Shown here: positions 41,006-52,358 of the stretch, piece after piece | Position numbering within the stretch: position 1 is the stretch's first letter | Layout: each line of letters opens with the position of its first letter | Source of the DNA: Vreelandella sulfidaeris | GTDB taxonomy: Bacteria; Pseudomonadota; Gammaproteobacteria; Pseudomonadales; Halomonadaceae | Length of the DNA stretch: 64,000 nucleotides | Reading direction: 5' to 3' | Assembly (NCBI GenBank): GCA_007182875.1 | Contig: AP019514.1 | Coordinates: forward strand, 868,001 to 932,000 | Program-made: the position numbers and the translations under genes | Notes under the pieces: generated by a model | What the model saw: the letters and a program-made list of their open reading frames with translations, nothing else | Told to the model about the DNA's origin: nothing | Databases searched by the model: none

Positions 41006-42049
41006 ATGCAACGACGCTCACTATGGCGCAGGCGAGGCACGCTAGTGCTCCTTGCGTTGTGTCTGTTACTAGCAGGCTGTAGTTCAGCTCTGTTAGACCC
41101 CAAAGGCCAAGTTGGCGCTGAGCAGCGCACGCTGATTCTGACCTCCTTTGGCCTGATGTTGATTGTGGTTATTCCTGTTATTGCCATGACGCTGCTGTTT
41201 GGCTGGCGCTATCGGCGTAGTAACAGCGGGGCTAAGTACCTTCCCGATTGGGCGCACTCCAATGCGATTGAAGCCGTGATCTGGATCGTGCCTTGCGCAA
41301 TTATCGCTGTGCTTGCGCTGTTGACCTGGAAAACCTCGCATAGCCTTGATCCGCACAAGCCGCTGGAAAGCGACGTAGCGCCGATCGAAATTCAGGCAGT
41401 CGCGCTGGATTGGAAATGGCTGTTTATCTACCCCGAACAAGGCATCGCCAGCGTGAACGAAGTGGCTTTCCCGGTGGATACCCCGGTGCGTTTTCGGGTC
41501 AGCTCCGGCTCGGTGATGAATGCCTTTTTCATTCCGCACTTAGGTAGCCAGATCTACGCCATGGCAGGCATGGATAACGACCTGCATCTCCTTGCCGATG
41601 AAATCGGCAACTACCCTGGACGCTCCACCAACTACAGTGGTGCGGGTTTCTCCGGCATGACCTTTGAAGCCAAGGTGACCACCCCTGGCGAGTTTGATGA
41701 CTGGGTTGAAAACGTACGCGGTGCCTCTGAAGCGCTGACCTACCCCGAGGGCTATGAAGCGTTGGCTGAGCCCACTGAGTCGCACCCGGTTGAGTACTAC
41801 TCGGCGATTTCGCCATCGCTATACGAAAGCATCCTGAAAAGCTTCCATACCGGCGGTGAGCACACGATGGACGGCGATCACCCAATGGACGGCGACCATC
41901 AAATGAGCAGCGACCATGCTGATTCTGCCGATGGCGATAACACCCATGCCACTCCAGAAGCGGCCGCATCCGGTCACCACACCAACAACCATGCTAGTCA
42001 GGATCATGCCATGCGCAGCCATCCCACTAGCGTTGAAGCAGGGGGTTAA
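41006..42049 (+). CDS. cyoA: Cytochrome o ubiquinol oxidase subunit II
   Basis: Membrane-anchored quinol-oxidase subunit II, intact, 347 residues. Lipobox LLLAGCSS at residues 18-25 (lipoprotein signal), two TM helices ([20 protein letters not shown] and [20 protein letters not shown]), and a cupredoxin-like domain with [17 protein letters not shown] and [20 protein letters not shown] lacking the CuA ligands, as expected for quinol oxidase. The last ~60 residues are a His/Asp/Met-rich tail ([36 protein letters not shown]) absent from E. coli CyoA. Confidence 0.94.
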   Translation: MQRRSLWRRRGTLVLLALCLLLAGCSSALLDPKGQVGAEQRTLILTSFGLMLIVVIPVIAMTLLFGWRYRRSNSGAKYLPDWAHSNAIEAVIWIVPCAIIAVLALLTWKTSHSLDPHKPLESDVAPIEIQAVALDWKWLFIYPEQGIASVNEVAFPVDTPVRFRVSSGSVMNAFFIPHLGSQIYAMAGMDNDLHLLADEIGNYPGRSTNYSGAGFSGMTFEAKVTTPGEFDDWVENVRGASEALTYPEGYEALAEPTESHPVEYYSAISPSLYESILKSFHTGGEHTMDGDHPMDGDHQMSSDHADSADGDNTHATPEAAASGHHTNNHASQDHAMRSHPTSVEAGG

Positions 42050-42052
42050 GCT

Positions 42053-44091
42053 GTGTTTGGAAAACTCACTTTAGAGGCAATTCCCTATCACGAACCGATC
42101 ATCATGGTCGTCGCGGCCTTTATGGCCATTGGGGGATCGCGCTGTTAGGCGCGTTAACCTACTACCGCAAGTGGGGCTGGCTGTGGAACGAGTGGTTTAC
42201 CTCCGTTGACCACAAAAAGCTCGGCATCATGTACTTTATCGTTGCGCTGGTGATGCTGCTACGCGGCTTCTCCGATGCGATTATGATGCGTACCCAACAG
42301 GCCATGGCCGCTGGGGGCGCCGCGGGTTATTTACCGCCCGAACACTACGATCAGATCTTCACCGCCCACGGCGTGATCATGATCTTCTTTGTCGCCATGC
42401 CCATGGTCATCGGCCTAATGAACCTGGTGGTGCCGCTGCAAATTGGCGCCCGCGACGTCGCTTTTCCCTTCCTGAATAACTTGAGTTTCTGGCTGTTTGC
42501 CGTCGCCGCGATATTGGTCAATATCTCGCTGGTGGTGGGGAGTTCGCCAAAACCGGCTGGCTGGCTTACGCGCCCTTATCGGGGATCGAGTTCAGTCCCG
42601 GGGTGGGGGTCGATTACTGGATATGGGCATTACAGATATCCGGGATAGGGACGACGCTCACCGGTATCAACTTCTTCGTGACGATTCTGAAGATGCGCAC
42701 CAAAGGCATGACCATGTTCCGCATGCCGATCTTCACCTGGACCTCGCTGTGCGCCAACGTGTTGATCATCGCCTCGTTCCCGATTCTGACGGCAACGATT
42801 GCGCTGCTAACGCTGGACCGCTATTTCGGTATGCACTTCTTCACCAATGATTTTGGCGGCAACATGATGATGTACGTCAATCTCATCTGGGCATGGGGCC
42901 ATCCGGAAGTTTATATCCTGATTCTGCCCGCCTTCGGCGTGTTCTCGGAAGTCATTTCGACCTTTGCCCGTAAGCGGCTGTTTGGTTACATGACCATGGT
43001 ATGGGCGACGATTGCGATTACGCTGCTGTCGTTTATCGTCTGGCTGCACCACTTCTTCACCATGGGCGCAGGCGCCAACGTTAATGCCTTCTTCGGCATT
43101 ATGACGATGATCATCGCCATTCCCACCGGGGTGAAAGTCTTCAACTGGCTGTTCACGATGTTCCGCGGCAGTTTGGAACTAACGTCGCCGGTACTCTGGA
43201 CACTGGGCTTTATTATCACCTTTACGCTGGGCGGTATGACCGGTGTCATGTTGGCCGTGCCAGCCGCTAACTTTGTGTTGCATAACAGCCTGTTTGTTAT
43301 CGCTCACTTCCACAACGTCATTATCGGCGGTGTAGTGTTCGGCATGATGGCAGGCCTGACTTTCTGGTTCCCCAAAGCGTTTGGCTTCACGTTGAGCGAG
43401 AAATGGGGCAAGCGTTCATTCTGGTGCTGGTTTATCGGCTTCTATGTCGCCTTTATGCCGCTTTACGTGCTGGCCTTCTTTGGTGCCGTGCGCCGCATGC
43501 AGTCCTACGCTAACCCTGAATGGCAGCCATGGATGATTCTGGCCTGGGTAGGCGCGGTGATCATCATGATGGGTATCGCCTGCACCGTCATCCAGTTCTG
43601 GGTTAGCATCCGCGACCGCAAGCTGAACGCTGATGTGACCGGTGACCCGTGGGATGGCCGTACCTTGAGTGGTCAACGTCTTCACCCGCGCCGTTCTACA
43701 ACTTCGCACGCTTGCCGGAAGTGGGGGATATCGACAGCTTCTGGTCGCAGAAGGAGCGCAGTAACGAAGAGTTGGAAGAAGCGCCTTACACCGATATTCA
43801 TATGCCGCGTAACACCGTGGCTGGCCCTGTCATCAGCTTTTTTGCGCTGATCATCGGTTTTGCCTTGGTATGGCACATCTGGTGGCTGGCAGGGTGGGCG
43901 CCATCGGTGTCTTTGTCAGCTTTATGGCGCGGGTGTTTAACGACGATATCGACTACTACGTTTCCGCTGAAGAAGTAGAGCGTATCGAGCGCGCGCACCA
44001 GCAACGCGTTAAAAACTCCGATCCCTACAAGCCGTCTGCCGAGGTTGAAGGACGCGAAGGTAAGCAACGCTACGTGGAGGTGAAAGCTTAA
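42053..44091 (+). CDS. cyoB: Cytochrome o ubiquinol oxidase subunit I
   Basis: Catalytic heme-copper oxidase subunit (heme b, heme o3/CuB) of the inner membrane, about 679 residues. GTG start at 42053 (reading [18 protein letters not shown]). Motifs: [35 protein letters not shown] (heme His), [17 protein letters not shown] (CuB ligand and the cross-linked Tyr), [12 protein letters not shown] and [11 protein letters not shown] (His ligands). C-terminal HIWWLA then WNARP-type charged tail. Breaks near 42140, 42545, 43665 and 43895 split it. Immediately after cyoA and overlapping cyoC. Confidence 0.95.
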
Positions 44092-44702
44092 TGGCAACGG
44101 ATACGTTACATCACGAAGGGTCGGTCGTGCATCATGAGCATCACGATGCAACGGGCACCAAGCTGTTTGGTTTTTGGGTCTACTTAATGAGCGATTTGGT
44201 GATCTTCGGATCACTCTTCGCCACCTACGCCGTGTTGATGAAAGGCACGGCAGGTGGACCCACCGCGGCTGAGATTTTTGAGTTACCGTTTGTACTGGTC
44301 GAAACCTTTCTACTACTGTTTAGTAGCTTTACCTTTGGCATGGGCGTACTGGCGATGAATGCCGAACGTCTGGGTCAGGTGAAGGCGTGGCTGGGCATTA
44401 CGTTCTTGCTGGGCGCGGCGTTCGTGGGCATGGAAATCTACGAATTCCAGCACCTGATTCATGAAGGCTATGGCCCCGACAAGAGCGCCTTTCTGTCGTC
44501 GTTCTTTACCCTGGTGGGTACCCACGGCCTGCACGTTACCTTTGGTTTGATCTGGATTTTGGTCATGCTGATTCAGCTCTCAACCAAAGGCTTGAACGAC
44601 ATGACCCGGTCAAGGATTTTGTGTCTAAGTCTGTTCTGGCACTTCCTTGATATCGTCTGGATCTGTGTCTTCTCATTCGTCTATCTGATGGGAGTGCTGT
44701 GA
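44091..44702 (+). CDS. cyoC: Cytochrome o ubiquinol oxidase subunit III
   Basis: Intact 203-residue, five-TM subunit of the bo3 oxidase. Opening [20 protein letters not shown], central [11 protein letters not shown]-type helix ([20 protein letters not shown]), [17 protein letters not shown] and the family ending [20 protein letters not shown]. Its start codon overlaps the cyoB stop (TAATG). Confidence 0.95.
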   Translation: MATDTLHHEGSVVHHEHHDATGTKLFGFWVYLMSDLVIFGSLFATYAVLMKGTAGGPTAAEIFELPFVLVETFLLLFSSFTFGMGVLAMNAERLGQVKAWLGITFLLGAAFVGMEIYEFQHLIHEGYGPDKSAFLSSFFTLVGTHGLHVTFGLIWILVMLIQLSTKGLNDMTRSRILCLSLFWHFLDIVWICVFSFVYLMGVL

Positions 44703-44703
44703 G

Positions 44704-45033
44704 ATGAGTCATTCTCCGACTAACCCCACTAATCACCATGGCAGCGTAAAGTCGTATGTGACAGGACTGGTATTGTCGCTGATACTGACCATTATCCCCT
44801 TTGGGGTGGTGATGAGTGGCACCTTAAGCACACTTGCTACAGTAATAGTGGTGGCCGTGACCGCGGTATTGCAGATATTGGTGCAACTGGTCATGTTCAT
44901 GCATATGAATACCAAAGCTGACGAAGGCTGGAACGTAATGTCCTTCGTCTTCACACTGACGATTCTCGTCTTAGTGGTAGGAGGCTCGCTGTGGATCATG
45001 CAGCATCTGCATCTCAACATGATGATCGGCTGA
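44704..45033 (+). CDS. cyoD: Cytochrome o ubiquinol oxidase subunit IV
   Basis: Intact 109-residue, three-TM accessory subunit. GSVKSYVTGLVLSLILTIIP, QILVQLVMFMHMNTKADEGW and LTILVLVVGGSLWIMQHLH are diagnostic of CyoD. It begins one base after the cyoC stop. Confidence 0.94.
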   Translation: MSHSPTNPTNHHGSVKSYVTGLVLSLILTIIPFGVVMSGTLSTLATVIVVAVTAVLQILVQLVMFMHMNTKADEGWNVMSFVFTLTILVLVVGGSLWIMQHLHLNMMIG

Positions 45034-45912
45034 TCACGGCGCCTAGTCGTTGGCGGGATCTGCTTGAACTGACCAAACCCGGCATTATCGGGGTAACCTG
45101 ATTGCCACGCTGGGCGGCTACTTTCTTGCCGCGCAGGGGCAGTTTGAGTGGCTCAGCTTTGTCTCGGTCATGGTGGGGATTGCATTAATCATCGCGTCGG
45201 GTTGTGCGTGTAACAACGTCATCGACCGCGATATTGATGCATTGATGGCGCGTACGCGCCATCGCCCACTGGTAAGAGGCAGCATCTCCATCACCCAGGC
45301 GCTGGGCGTTTCGGCGCTGCTGGGTGTGTCGGGGTGGTGTGCCTGGCGCTGGGCACCAACGGATTAACCGTTGCTTTAGCGGTAATTGGCTGGGGCGTGT
45401 ATGTAGGGCTTTATAGCCTGTATATGAAGCGCCGCTCGGAGTACGGCACGTTGGTAGGCAGTCTTTCGGGTGCCATGCCGCCGGTCGTGGGTTACTGCGC
45501 AGTGGCAGGGCAGTTCGACAGCGGCGCGATCATGCTGCTGGTGATCTTCTGCCTGTGGCAGATGCCGCACTCCTATGCCATCGCGATCTTCCGCTACGCC
45601 GATTATCGCCGCGCATCGATCCCGGTGCTGCCGGTAGTGCGCGGGGTGAAAATGGCCAAGCACCATATCCTGGGCTATATAGTGGCGTTTATTCCCGCCT
45701 CGCTGGCGCTGGGGTTGGCCAGCCAAGCGGGCGCAGGATACCTGTGCGTAGCGCTGACCATGGTGGCTACTGAGCTTTACCTGGCACTGCGCGGCTATCG
45801 GTTAGATGACGATGTCCGCTGGGCCAAGAAAGTGTTCGGTGTTTCTATCCTGACCATCACGGCGATGAGTTTGGTGATGGTATTAGAGGCAATGGTGCCG
45901 ATGCTGGCCTGA
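44991..45912 (+). CDS. cyoE: Protoheme IX farnesyltransferase (heme O synthase)
   Basis: UbiA-type membrane prenyltransferase making heme O, about 306 residues. GTG start at 44991 with GGAGG seven bases upstream, inside the end of cyoD (43-base overlap). Motifs: RDLLELTKPGIIGGNLIATL, NNVIDRDIDALMARTRHRPL (the DxxxD motif), YSLYMKRRSEYGTLVGSLSG in parts, and LWQMPHSYAIAIFRYADYRRA. Breaks near 45095 and 45340. Confidence 0.93.
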
Positions 45913-45937
45913 CCCTCTCCAGTATAAATACGCCATA

Positions 45938-45971
45938 AAACACCCCGAACAGGTAACTGCTCGGGGTGTTT
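45938..45971. terminator. Bidirectional terminator after cyoE / pta
   Basis: AAACACCCCGA pairs with TCGGGGTGTTT around a 12-base loop, with A/T tracts on both sides, between the convergent cyo and ackA-pta operons. Confidence 0.88.
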
Positions 45972-45999
45972 GTATTTGGGGAAAAGGGTTAATGACTGC

Positions 46000-48181
46000 T
46001 TAAGCTTCGCGCTGGCTGGCTTGAATCGCGGTCAGCGCAATGGTGTAAACGATATCGTCTACTAACGCGCCACGGGAAAGATCATTCACCGGCTTATTCA
46101 AGCCTTGCAGCATAGGGCCCACGCTGACGACGCGGGCGCTACGCTGCACGGCCTTGTAAGTCGTGTTACCCGTATTGAGGTCGGGGAAGATAAACACAGT
46201 CGCTTTACCGGCCACGGGGGAGTCGGGTGCTTTCTGCTTGCCGACACTCTCGATGGCCGCTGCATCGTACTGAAGGGGGGCCATCTATCGCTAAGTGGGG
46301 CGCTCGCTGTTTGGCGATGCGCGTGGCTTCGCGTACTTTTTCTACATCCACGCCAGTGCCCGAGTCGCCGGTGGAATAGCTGATCATGGCAACCCTAGGC
46401 TCAATGCCAAAGGCTTCAGCGGAGCGGGCGCTCTGCAGCGCAATTTCAGCGAGCGTCTCGGCGTCTGGGTCAGGATTCACGGCACAGTCGCCGTAAACCA
46501 CCACCTGTTCGGGCAGCAGCATAAAGAAGATCGATGACACCTGGTTGTATTGCGGCGCTGTTTTGATCAATTGAAACGCGGGACGCACGGTATTAGCCGT
46601 CGTGTGCACGGCGCCCGAGACGAGTCCGTCTACCTCGTCCAACTGCAGCATCATGGTGCCCAGCACCACGTTGTCGTAGCTGCCCTTCGGCGGTGAGCTC
46701 GTTAAGTTTACCGCGGCGTCGCTCCACCATAGGGTCAATATAGCGAGCACGGGTACTTTCGGGGTCGATAATGGTCAGCCCGTCAGGGAGTGTCAGCCCG
46801 CGGTTGCGCGCCACGTTCTCGATATCGTCGCGCTTCCCGAGCAGCACACAATCGGCAATGCCTCGGCGCTGACAAATAATCGCGGCCTCGACGGTGCGCG
46901 GCTCGTCCCCTTCGGGCAGTACCACACGCTTTTTTAACCTGTTGGGCGAGTTTAACCAATTGATAACGAAACGCGGAAGGCGATAACCGACGTGTATAGC
47001 CGTGGCTGAGCTTGCTTTTCAGCCAATCTAAATCCATGTGAGCGGCCACATAACGGGCGACTTGCTCTGCACGCTCAAAGTCGTCCATTGGGATTTCGCT
47101 GCTTAACTGGCTTAAGTTTTGAGCGGTGGTCAGGCTATCGGTTTCCACAACCAGTACCGGTAGACCTGTCTTTAGCGCAGGGCGGCACATTTCGATCATA
47201 TTCTCGTTGGGTATAAAACCGTTTGTTAACAGCACACCGGCAAGCTGTGTGCCATTCATGGTGGCCAAGGCAGAGGCCAGCACCACATCGTCACGGTCAC
47301 CCGAGGCAACCACTAAGCTGCCCGGTTTGAAAATATGCAGCGCGTTGGTGGCGCTACGGGCGCATAGGCTAGTGGAAAGCACCCGGCGGCTTGACGCCTC
47401 CCCCTTCGTTAAGCAATTTGGCGTTTAGCGCACGCGCCACATCCAGCGTGCGGGGCGCGCTCAAGGTGTTGCTATAAGGCACGACACCTATCAAATGGAA
47501 ACTGTCGGTAGCCAGCGCAGGGGAGTATTGCCGCAACTCGGCGAGCACCGATTCTTCCAATTGCGGTTTAACCGTACCTGGGGCGGCGGAAAGATCATCT
47601 TCCTGACCGTAAGGGAGATTCTTCATGCGCATCAAAATGCCGCCCAGGGTGCGGCTGGAACTGAGCCCTCCAAAGCTGCGTGCATGCATATCAAGCTGGT
47701 CAGCCAAGGCCTGCGGCTCATTTAAGTCGCCGGTTCCGACGAGAATAATCCTTGCATTAAGCGCATGGGCTAACTGTGCATTGGTTTGTGTTGCGTAGGT
47801 GGTGTGTTGGGTAGGCACCACGCCCTCAACCACAATAAGGTCTAGGGAGGCGCCACCATGGCTCTCCTGCTGATTAACTTGCTCGTAAAGCTCGACCACA
47901 TTTTCCATCAGCTCATCGGTATGATCATCACGCAGCAGACGTTCCAACCGGGCTTGGGAAATTGGCGACGGAGGGCGCTGATTGAGTGTTCGCGATACTA
48001 ACGCAGTCGAGCGATCAAGCCCTGGGCCATTCAGTTCGTTCTGCATAAAAGGCTTCAGGAAGCCAGCTTTCAGCCCAATGGTGTCGAGGGCTTGGATTAA
48101 ACCCAAGCAGGCCGACGTTAGGCCAGCGCCGACACTGGTGGGGACAAGAAGGATGGCTTGAGGCTGGGTTGGGCTATTCAT
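46000..48181 (-). CDS. pta: Phosphate acetyltransferase
   Basis: Converts acetyl-CoA to acetyl phosphate; about 726 residues. N-terminal BioD-like/P-loop-type domain ([20 protein letters not shown]), middle DRTGG domain ([20 protein letters not shown]), C-terminal PTA/PTB domain ([47 protein letters not shown]-type and [17 protein letters not shown]). Start at 48181 has GGAGG seven bases upstream and overlaps the ackA stop as ATGA. Breaks near 47390, 46935, 46690 and 46285. Confidence 0.95.
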
Positions 48182-49360
48182 GTAAGCGCCTCCACGCAGT
48201 GGCGGGTTTCCATAGCGATACGTCCTTCTTCGTCGGTGGGAATCACCCATACCTCGGGGCCGGTATGGTTGGCGCTATCTAGCTTGCCCTCTTTGCCGCG
48301 AGTGGTGGCTTCGTTAGCCTCCCCATCCAATGCAAAGCCGAAGTGCGGCAACAAGTTAAGAACGCGGTGGCGTACCGTGGGCGAGTTCTCGCCGATCCCA
48401 CCGGTAAAAATAATCCCATCGAGTTGGGGGAGCGCGCAGGACAGCGCCGCCAGTGATTTAGCAATGCGATAGCAGAACACTTCAAGGGCAAGATTGGCGC
48501 CTGCATGCCCGGCTAGAGCCTGAGTTTCAATTTCGCGCATGTCGTTAGTCAACCCAGACAGGCCCAACAAGCCGCTCTCCTTGTTGAGCACGGTGTCGAT
48601 TTGGCCTAACGACCAGCCCAATTGCCGGTGTAGGTGGGCATGTAACCCCGGTCGACATCGCCGCTGCGCGTTCCCATTACCAAACCTTCCAGGGGCGTTA
48701 AGCCCATGCTGGTATCCTGGCTTTGGTTGTTCCATACGGCGCTGGTAGAACAGCCGTTGCCCAGGTGAGCCGTTAACCAACCACCTGCGCCACGACTACT
48801 GATTTCGCCCGCCCGCTGGCTAACGTAGGCGTGGCTGGTGCCATGAAACCCATAGCGCCGGATACGATGCTTGGTATACAGGGTTTCAGGCAGTGCGTAC
48901 CGGTAGGCCCGGGGCGGGAGCGTTTGATGGAAAGCGGTATCGAATACGGCTACCTGCGGCAGGGTAGGGAAGACTTTTGGGTTGCCGCAATGCCCGCTAA
49001 ATTCGCTGGGTTGTGCAGTGGTGCGAGCGCAGCGGTAGTTTCGATGGCTTCGATTACGCTATCGCCAATCAAGGCGGCTTGGGTGAAATGTTCGCCGCCG
49101 TGCACGATCCGGTGGCCAACAGCAACCGGTAGCCGGCCTTCCAAACGCTCTAAAATGGCGTTAAGGGCCTGCGTATGATCCGCATTGGGTAACGGTTGTG
49201 TGAAGCTTTCACCGTCACTGTTTTTGCCTTTCAAAAGCGCATCGTTGCCACCTAAGCGTTCCGCCAAACCTGCTAAGCGGGGTGCCTGGGGGTCTGAATC
49301 AATCAATGCGTATTTAATAGACGAAGAACCACAATTGATAACCAGCACCGGTGCGTTCAT
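48178..49360 (-). CDS. ackA: Acetate kinase
   Basis: Acetyl phosphate + ADP to acetate + ATP; about 393 residues. ASKHA motifs: [95 protein letters not shown] and [11 protein letters not shown]. Start 49360 has AGGTGG before it. Breaks near 48985 and 48640. First gene of the acetate operon with pta. Confidence 0.95.
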
Positions 49361-49545
49361 AACCACCTTTTAATAACTCATGGGGAAAAGAGCTAGACTT
49401 TAGTTTAACATGCTGCAATGCAGAAGATCAGCGAACTCATTTCGTTAGCCTTCTACGTAAAAGCTAGGCATGCTGGGTTATTGATACCCTACCCAGCGAT
49501 GATCAATTTCGCATTTTCACTACCATTACGAGCCGTTCCGTTCTT

Positions 49546-50466
49546 ATGTCAGCGTCCTCTTTGCCCAATTTATTGCCGCGCCATTTAGCTATTTTGTTAA
49601 TGATGACCGTGGCCACCATGTTTGCCGCCAACCACGTATCTGCACGGCTGGCGTTTGATAATGGTACGGGCCTGCTGCTAGCCGTGTTAACTCGCTCTGG
49701 GGTCGCTTGCTTAATATTAGCAGTTCTTGTAATCGTGCAACGAAAACGGCTATGGCTTCCCGCTGGCTCATGGCCGTGGCAACTCACCGTAGGGCTGTTG
49801 ATTGCGATCCAAAGCGTCAGCCTTTACTCGGCGGTAGCCAGACTGCCCGTAGTGATTGCGCTGTTATTGGTGAATACCTTCCCGATTCAGTTAGCGCTAT
49901 TGAGTTGGGCGTTAGGCGGTCCGCGCCCAACCCTGCGCAGCTGTCTGATCATGGGTACCATTTTAATCGGCCTGTTGGTGGTGCTGGATATTCCTTCGTG
50001 GATTGCCAGTGCTGATGGCATGGGTCCCGGCTGGATAGCGGGGATTGGTTTTGGCCTAATGGCAGCCTTTGTCTTCGCCTGTGCGCTGTGGATAACGGAG
50101 CACCGCTTGGCCGGAGTGGGCAGTACGCTGCGTAGCCTGCTGACCATGCAAACGGTATTTATCGTGATGATCATCGGCGGCATTGCGGGTGTCGTGCCAG
50201 GAGGCATGAGCCTGCCAGATAATAGTGAAGGGTGGCTTGGGCTTACGCTATTAGGGCTTCTTTATGGCTCGGCGTTTTCCACGTTATTTATTTTTGTTCC
50301 GCGACTCGACATGGCGCGCAACGCACCGGTTATGAATATTGAGCCGGTGGCCTCCCTGGTGCTGGGCTATTTCGTGCTAGGCCAAATGCTTAGCCCCGGC
50401 CAGCTAGTGGGTGGCGCTGTGGTAGTCGGTGGCATTATGGTGCTTAGTTTGTCCAAGGGGCGCTAA
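49546..50466 (+). CDS. DMT-superfamily (EamA) permease
   Basis: Intact 306-residue protein with ten predicted helices in two EamA repeats. Characteristic are MMTVATMFAANHVSARLAFD, LPVVIALLLVNTFPIQLALL and NIEPVASLVLGYFVLGQML. Substrate unknown; it may be an amino-acid or metabolite exporter. It is divergent from ackA and followed by a terminator. Confidence 0.87.
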   Translation: MSASSLPNLLPRHLAILLMMTVATMFAANHVSARLAFDNGTGLLLAVLTRSGVACLILAVLVIVQRKRLWLPAGSWPWQLTVGLLIAIQSVSLYSAVARLPVVIALLLVNTFPIQLALLSWALGGPRPTLRSCLIMGTILIGLLVVLDIPSWIASADGMGPGWIAGIGFGLMAAFVFACALWITEHRLAGVGSTLRSLLTMQTVFIVMIIGGIAGVVPGGMSLPDNSEGWLGLTLLGLLYGSAFSTLFIFVPRLDMARNAPVMNIEPVASLVLGYFVLGQMLSPGQLVGGAVVVGGIMVLSLSKGR

Positions 50467-50509
50467 GTATAGAAATTCTTCCTAAAGCGTAGTAAAGAAA
50501 AATCTTAAT

Positions 50510-50541
50510 AACCCCGTGGCCGTTTGGTGACGGGGTTTTTT
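50510..50541 (+). terminator. Rho-independent terminator
   Basis: AACCCCGT pairs with ACGGGGTT followed by TTTT, after the permease gene. Confidence 0.83.
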
Positions 50542-50694
50542 CATGAGTATTGCCTGAGAATCGGCATACTAGTTCGTAGTTTGAGCTAAATGCTGCAAAT
50601 GCGAAGGTGATAATGTCGAAGTGACTCGTTGGCGAGAAAAGAACATATAAAGCCCAACGCTCGACTTTTAAGCTCCATTCAAGAGGAAACTACC

Positions 50695-51754
50695 ATGTTT
50701 AAAATAAACAAAATCGCCGTAGCAGTGGGTTTGTGCGCAGGGTTAGCAGCAACATCCGCGACGGCGGAAGCTGCCGAGAAAAATTGGCGCATGGCGACAC
50801 CCTGGAGTGGTGGCCCTTGGCTTGAGCGCGATGCACAAATGTTTGCAGATCGTGTCAATGAGCTTTCTGGTGGTGAGATTGCCATTGAAGTATATCCCGG
50901 TGGCACATTAGGCAGTGCCCTGAAAGTGACGAATACCGTCAAGTCAGGCGTCGCTGAGGTAAGCCATAACTATATTAACTATGACTATGGCACCGACCCG
51001 ACGACGGCACTTCTGGCTGGTCACTCAAGCGGTTTAACCCCTGAAGAGTTCATGATGTGGATGTACGAAGGGGTGGCGTTGAGTTATACGAAGAGTACCG
51101 CCGGGATGTCTTTGATGTCGTTGCCTTCCCTTGCGCGATCTTGGGCACCGAAATTTTCCTGCACTCCAATAAGCGTGTCGAAACCTTGGAAGATTTCCAG
51201 GGCTTACGCTTGCGTACTTCCGGTGCATGGTCTGAGTTAGCCTCTCGTCTTGGCGCATCCACGGTAGTCATGGCGGGTGGCGATATCTACAGCGCCCTGG
51301 AACGTGGCGTCATTGATGCGGCAGAGTGGGGAAGCCCTGAAATGAATCAGCCCACTGGTTTTCAGGAAGTCGCGCAGTACGTCATCCTGCCTGGGGTTCA
51401 TCAGTCAGGTGGTTTCCTAGAGTGCCAGGTAAATGAAGATACCTGGAATGAGCTGAGCGAAGATGACCAGGACATGTTGCGCTTAGCCGGTAAGCTCAGT
51501 GTTTTTGAAACCTGGCTGGCGAGCTCTTTGCTGACTTGGATGCTTATCAGGCATTGCTTGATGGCCCTAACGAGATCGTCCATTTAGACCAATCCTTCAT
51601 CGACACTATTTATGAAGAGACCGTGAAATGGGAAGACGAGTACGCCGCTGAAAATGAGTGGTTTGCTCGCGTTGTCGAATCTCAGCGCGGCTTTAAAGAC
51701 AACATGAGCGTATGGCCTGAGTATCGCCTGCCGATTGGTACTATGGGCCGCTAA
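50695..51754 (+). CDS. dctP: TRAP transporter solute-binding protein (DctP type)
   Basis: Periplasmic binding protein, about 352 residues. Signal peptide MFKINKIAVAVGLCAGLAAT...AEA. DctP features: WRMATPWSGGPWLERDAQMF, GGEIAIEVYPGGTLG, TEIFLHSNKRVETLEDFQGL and IDAAEWGSPEMN, the latter near the substrate-anchor Arg/Glu positions of alpha-keto-acid-binding TRAP proteins (TakP-like). Breaks near 51070 and 51525. Substrate likely a small carboxylate, not determined. Confidence 0.86.
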
Positions 51755-51774
51755 GTGAGTTAGCGATAAAAATG

Positions 51775-51800
51775 AAAGAGAGGTCTTTGACCTCTCTTTT
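51775..51800 (+). terminator. Attenuator-like hairpin between dctP and dctQ
   Basis: AAAGAGAGGTC pairs with GACCTCTCTTT around TTT and ends in a T run. It sits inside the presumed dctPQM operon and could lower permease transcript relative to the binding protein. Confidence 0.8.
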
Positions 51801-51845
51801 GTGCGTTAAAGCCTCTCTTTTACGATGTGTTGATGAGTAGCCGTC

Positions 51846-52358
51846 ATGAAACTAATTCAAGCGATTGAGTCGCTGACCCGATGGGCTGGTTGGGTGGGCG
51901 CGATATTGATTTTTCCGCTAGTTGGCGCGCTAGTAGTGGAAGTATTCAGCCGCTATGTTATTGGACGCCCCACATTATGGGCGTTTGAAATTAGCTATAT
52001 GGTCATGGGCGCAATGTTCATGCTGGGTATGGCAAATGCATTGCGAATTGGTCACCACGTCAGTGTAGATTTGGTCTCAATGCAACTGAATGACAAGACT
52101 AACGCGCTATTACGTATGATCGGCTATGTGCTGTTTTTGCCTATTTTAGCGTGGCTGGTGTGGGAGCTTTTTCACTACGCGTTGCAAGCGTTTAACTCAA
52201 ATGAGCGTTCGGGCCGTTCCGCATGGAACCCAATCGTCTGGCCAATCTTAACGGTGTGGTTTATCGGGTTTACCTTACTAGCGCTGCAGGTAATCGCAGA
52301 GCTCTTAAAGGCGGTAGCGATACTGCGTGGTCAGCCGCTACCTGAGGAGCCTGCCCTC
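51846..52358 (+). CDS. dctQ: TRAP transporter small permease (DctQ)
   Basis: Four-helix inner-membrane subunit, about 171 residues. WAGWVGAILIFPLVGALVVE, VFSRYVIGRPTLWAFEISYM, ANALRIGHHVSVDLV and the SNERSGRSAWNPIVWPIL signature are typical. Its frame runs into the dctM start without a stop codon, so the 3' limit given is the ribosome-site-preceded ATG of dctM; either a stop was lost to an indel or the two are translationally fused. Confidence 0.85.
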
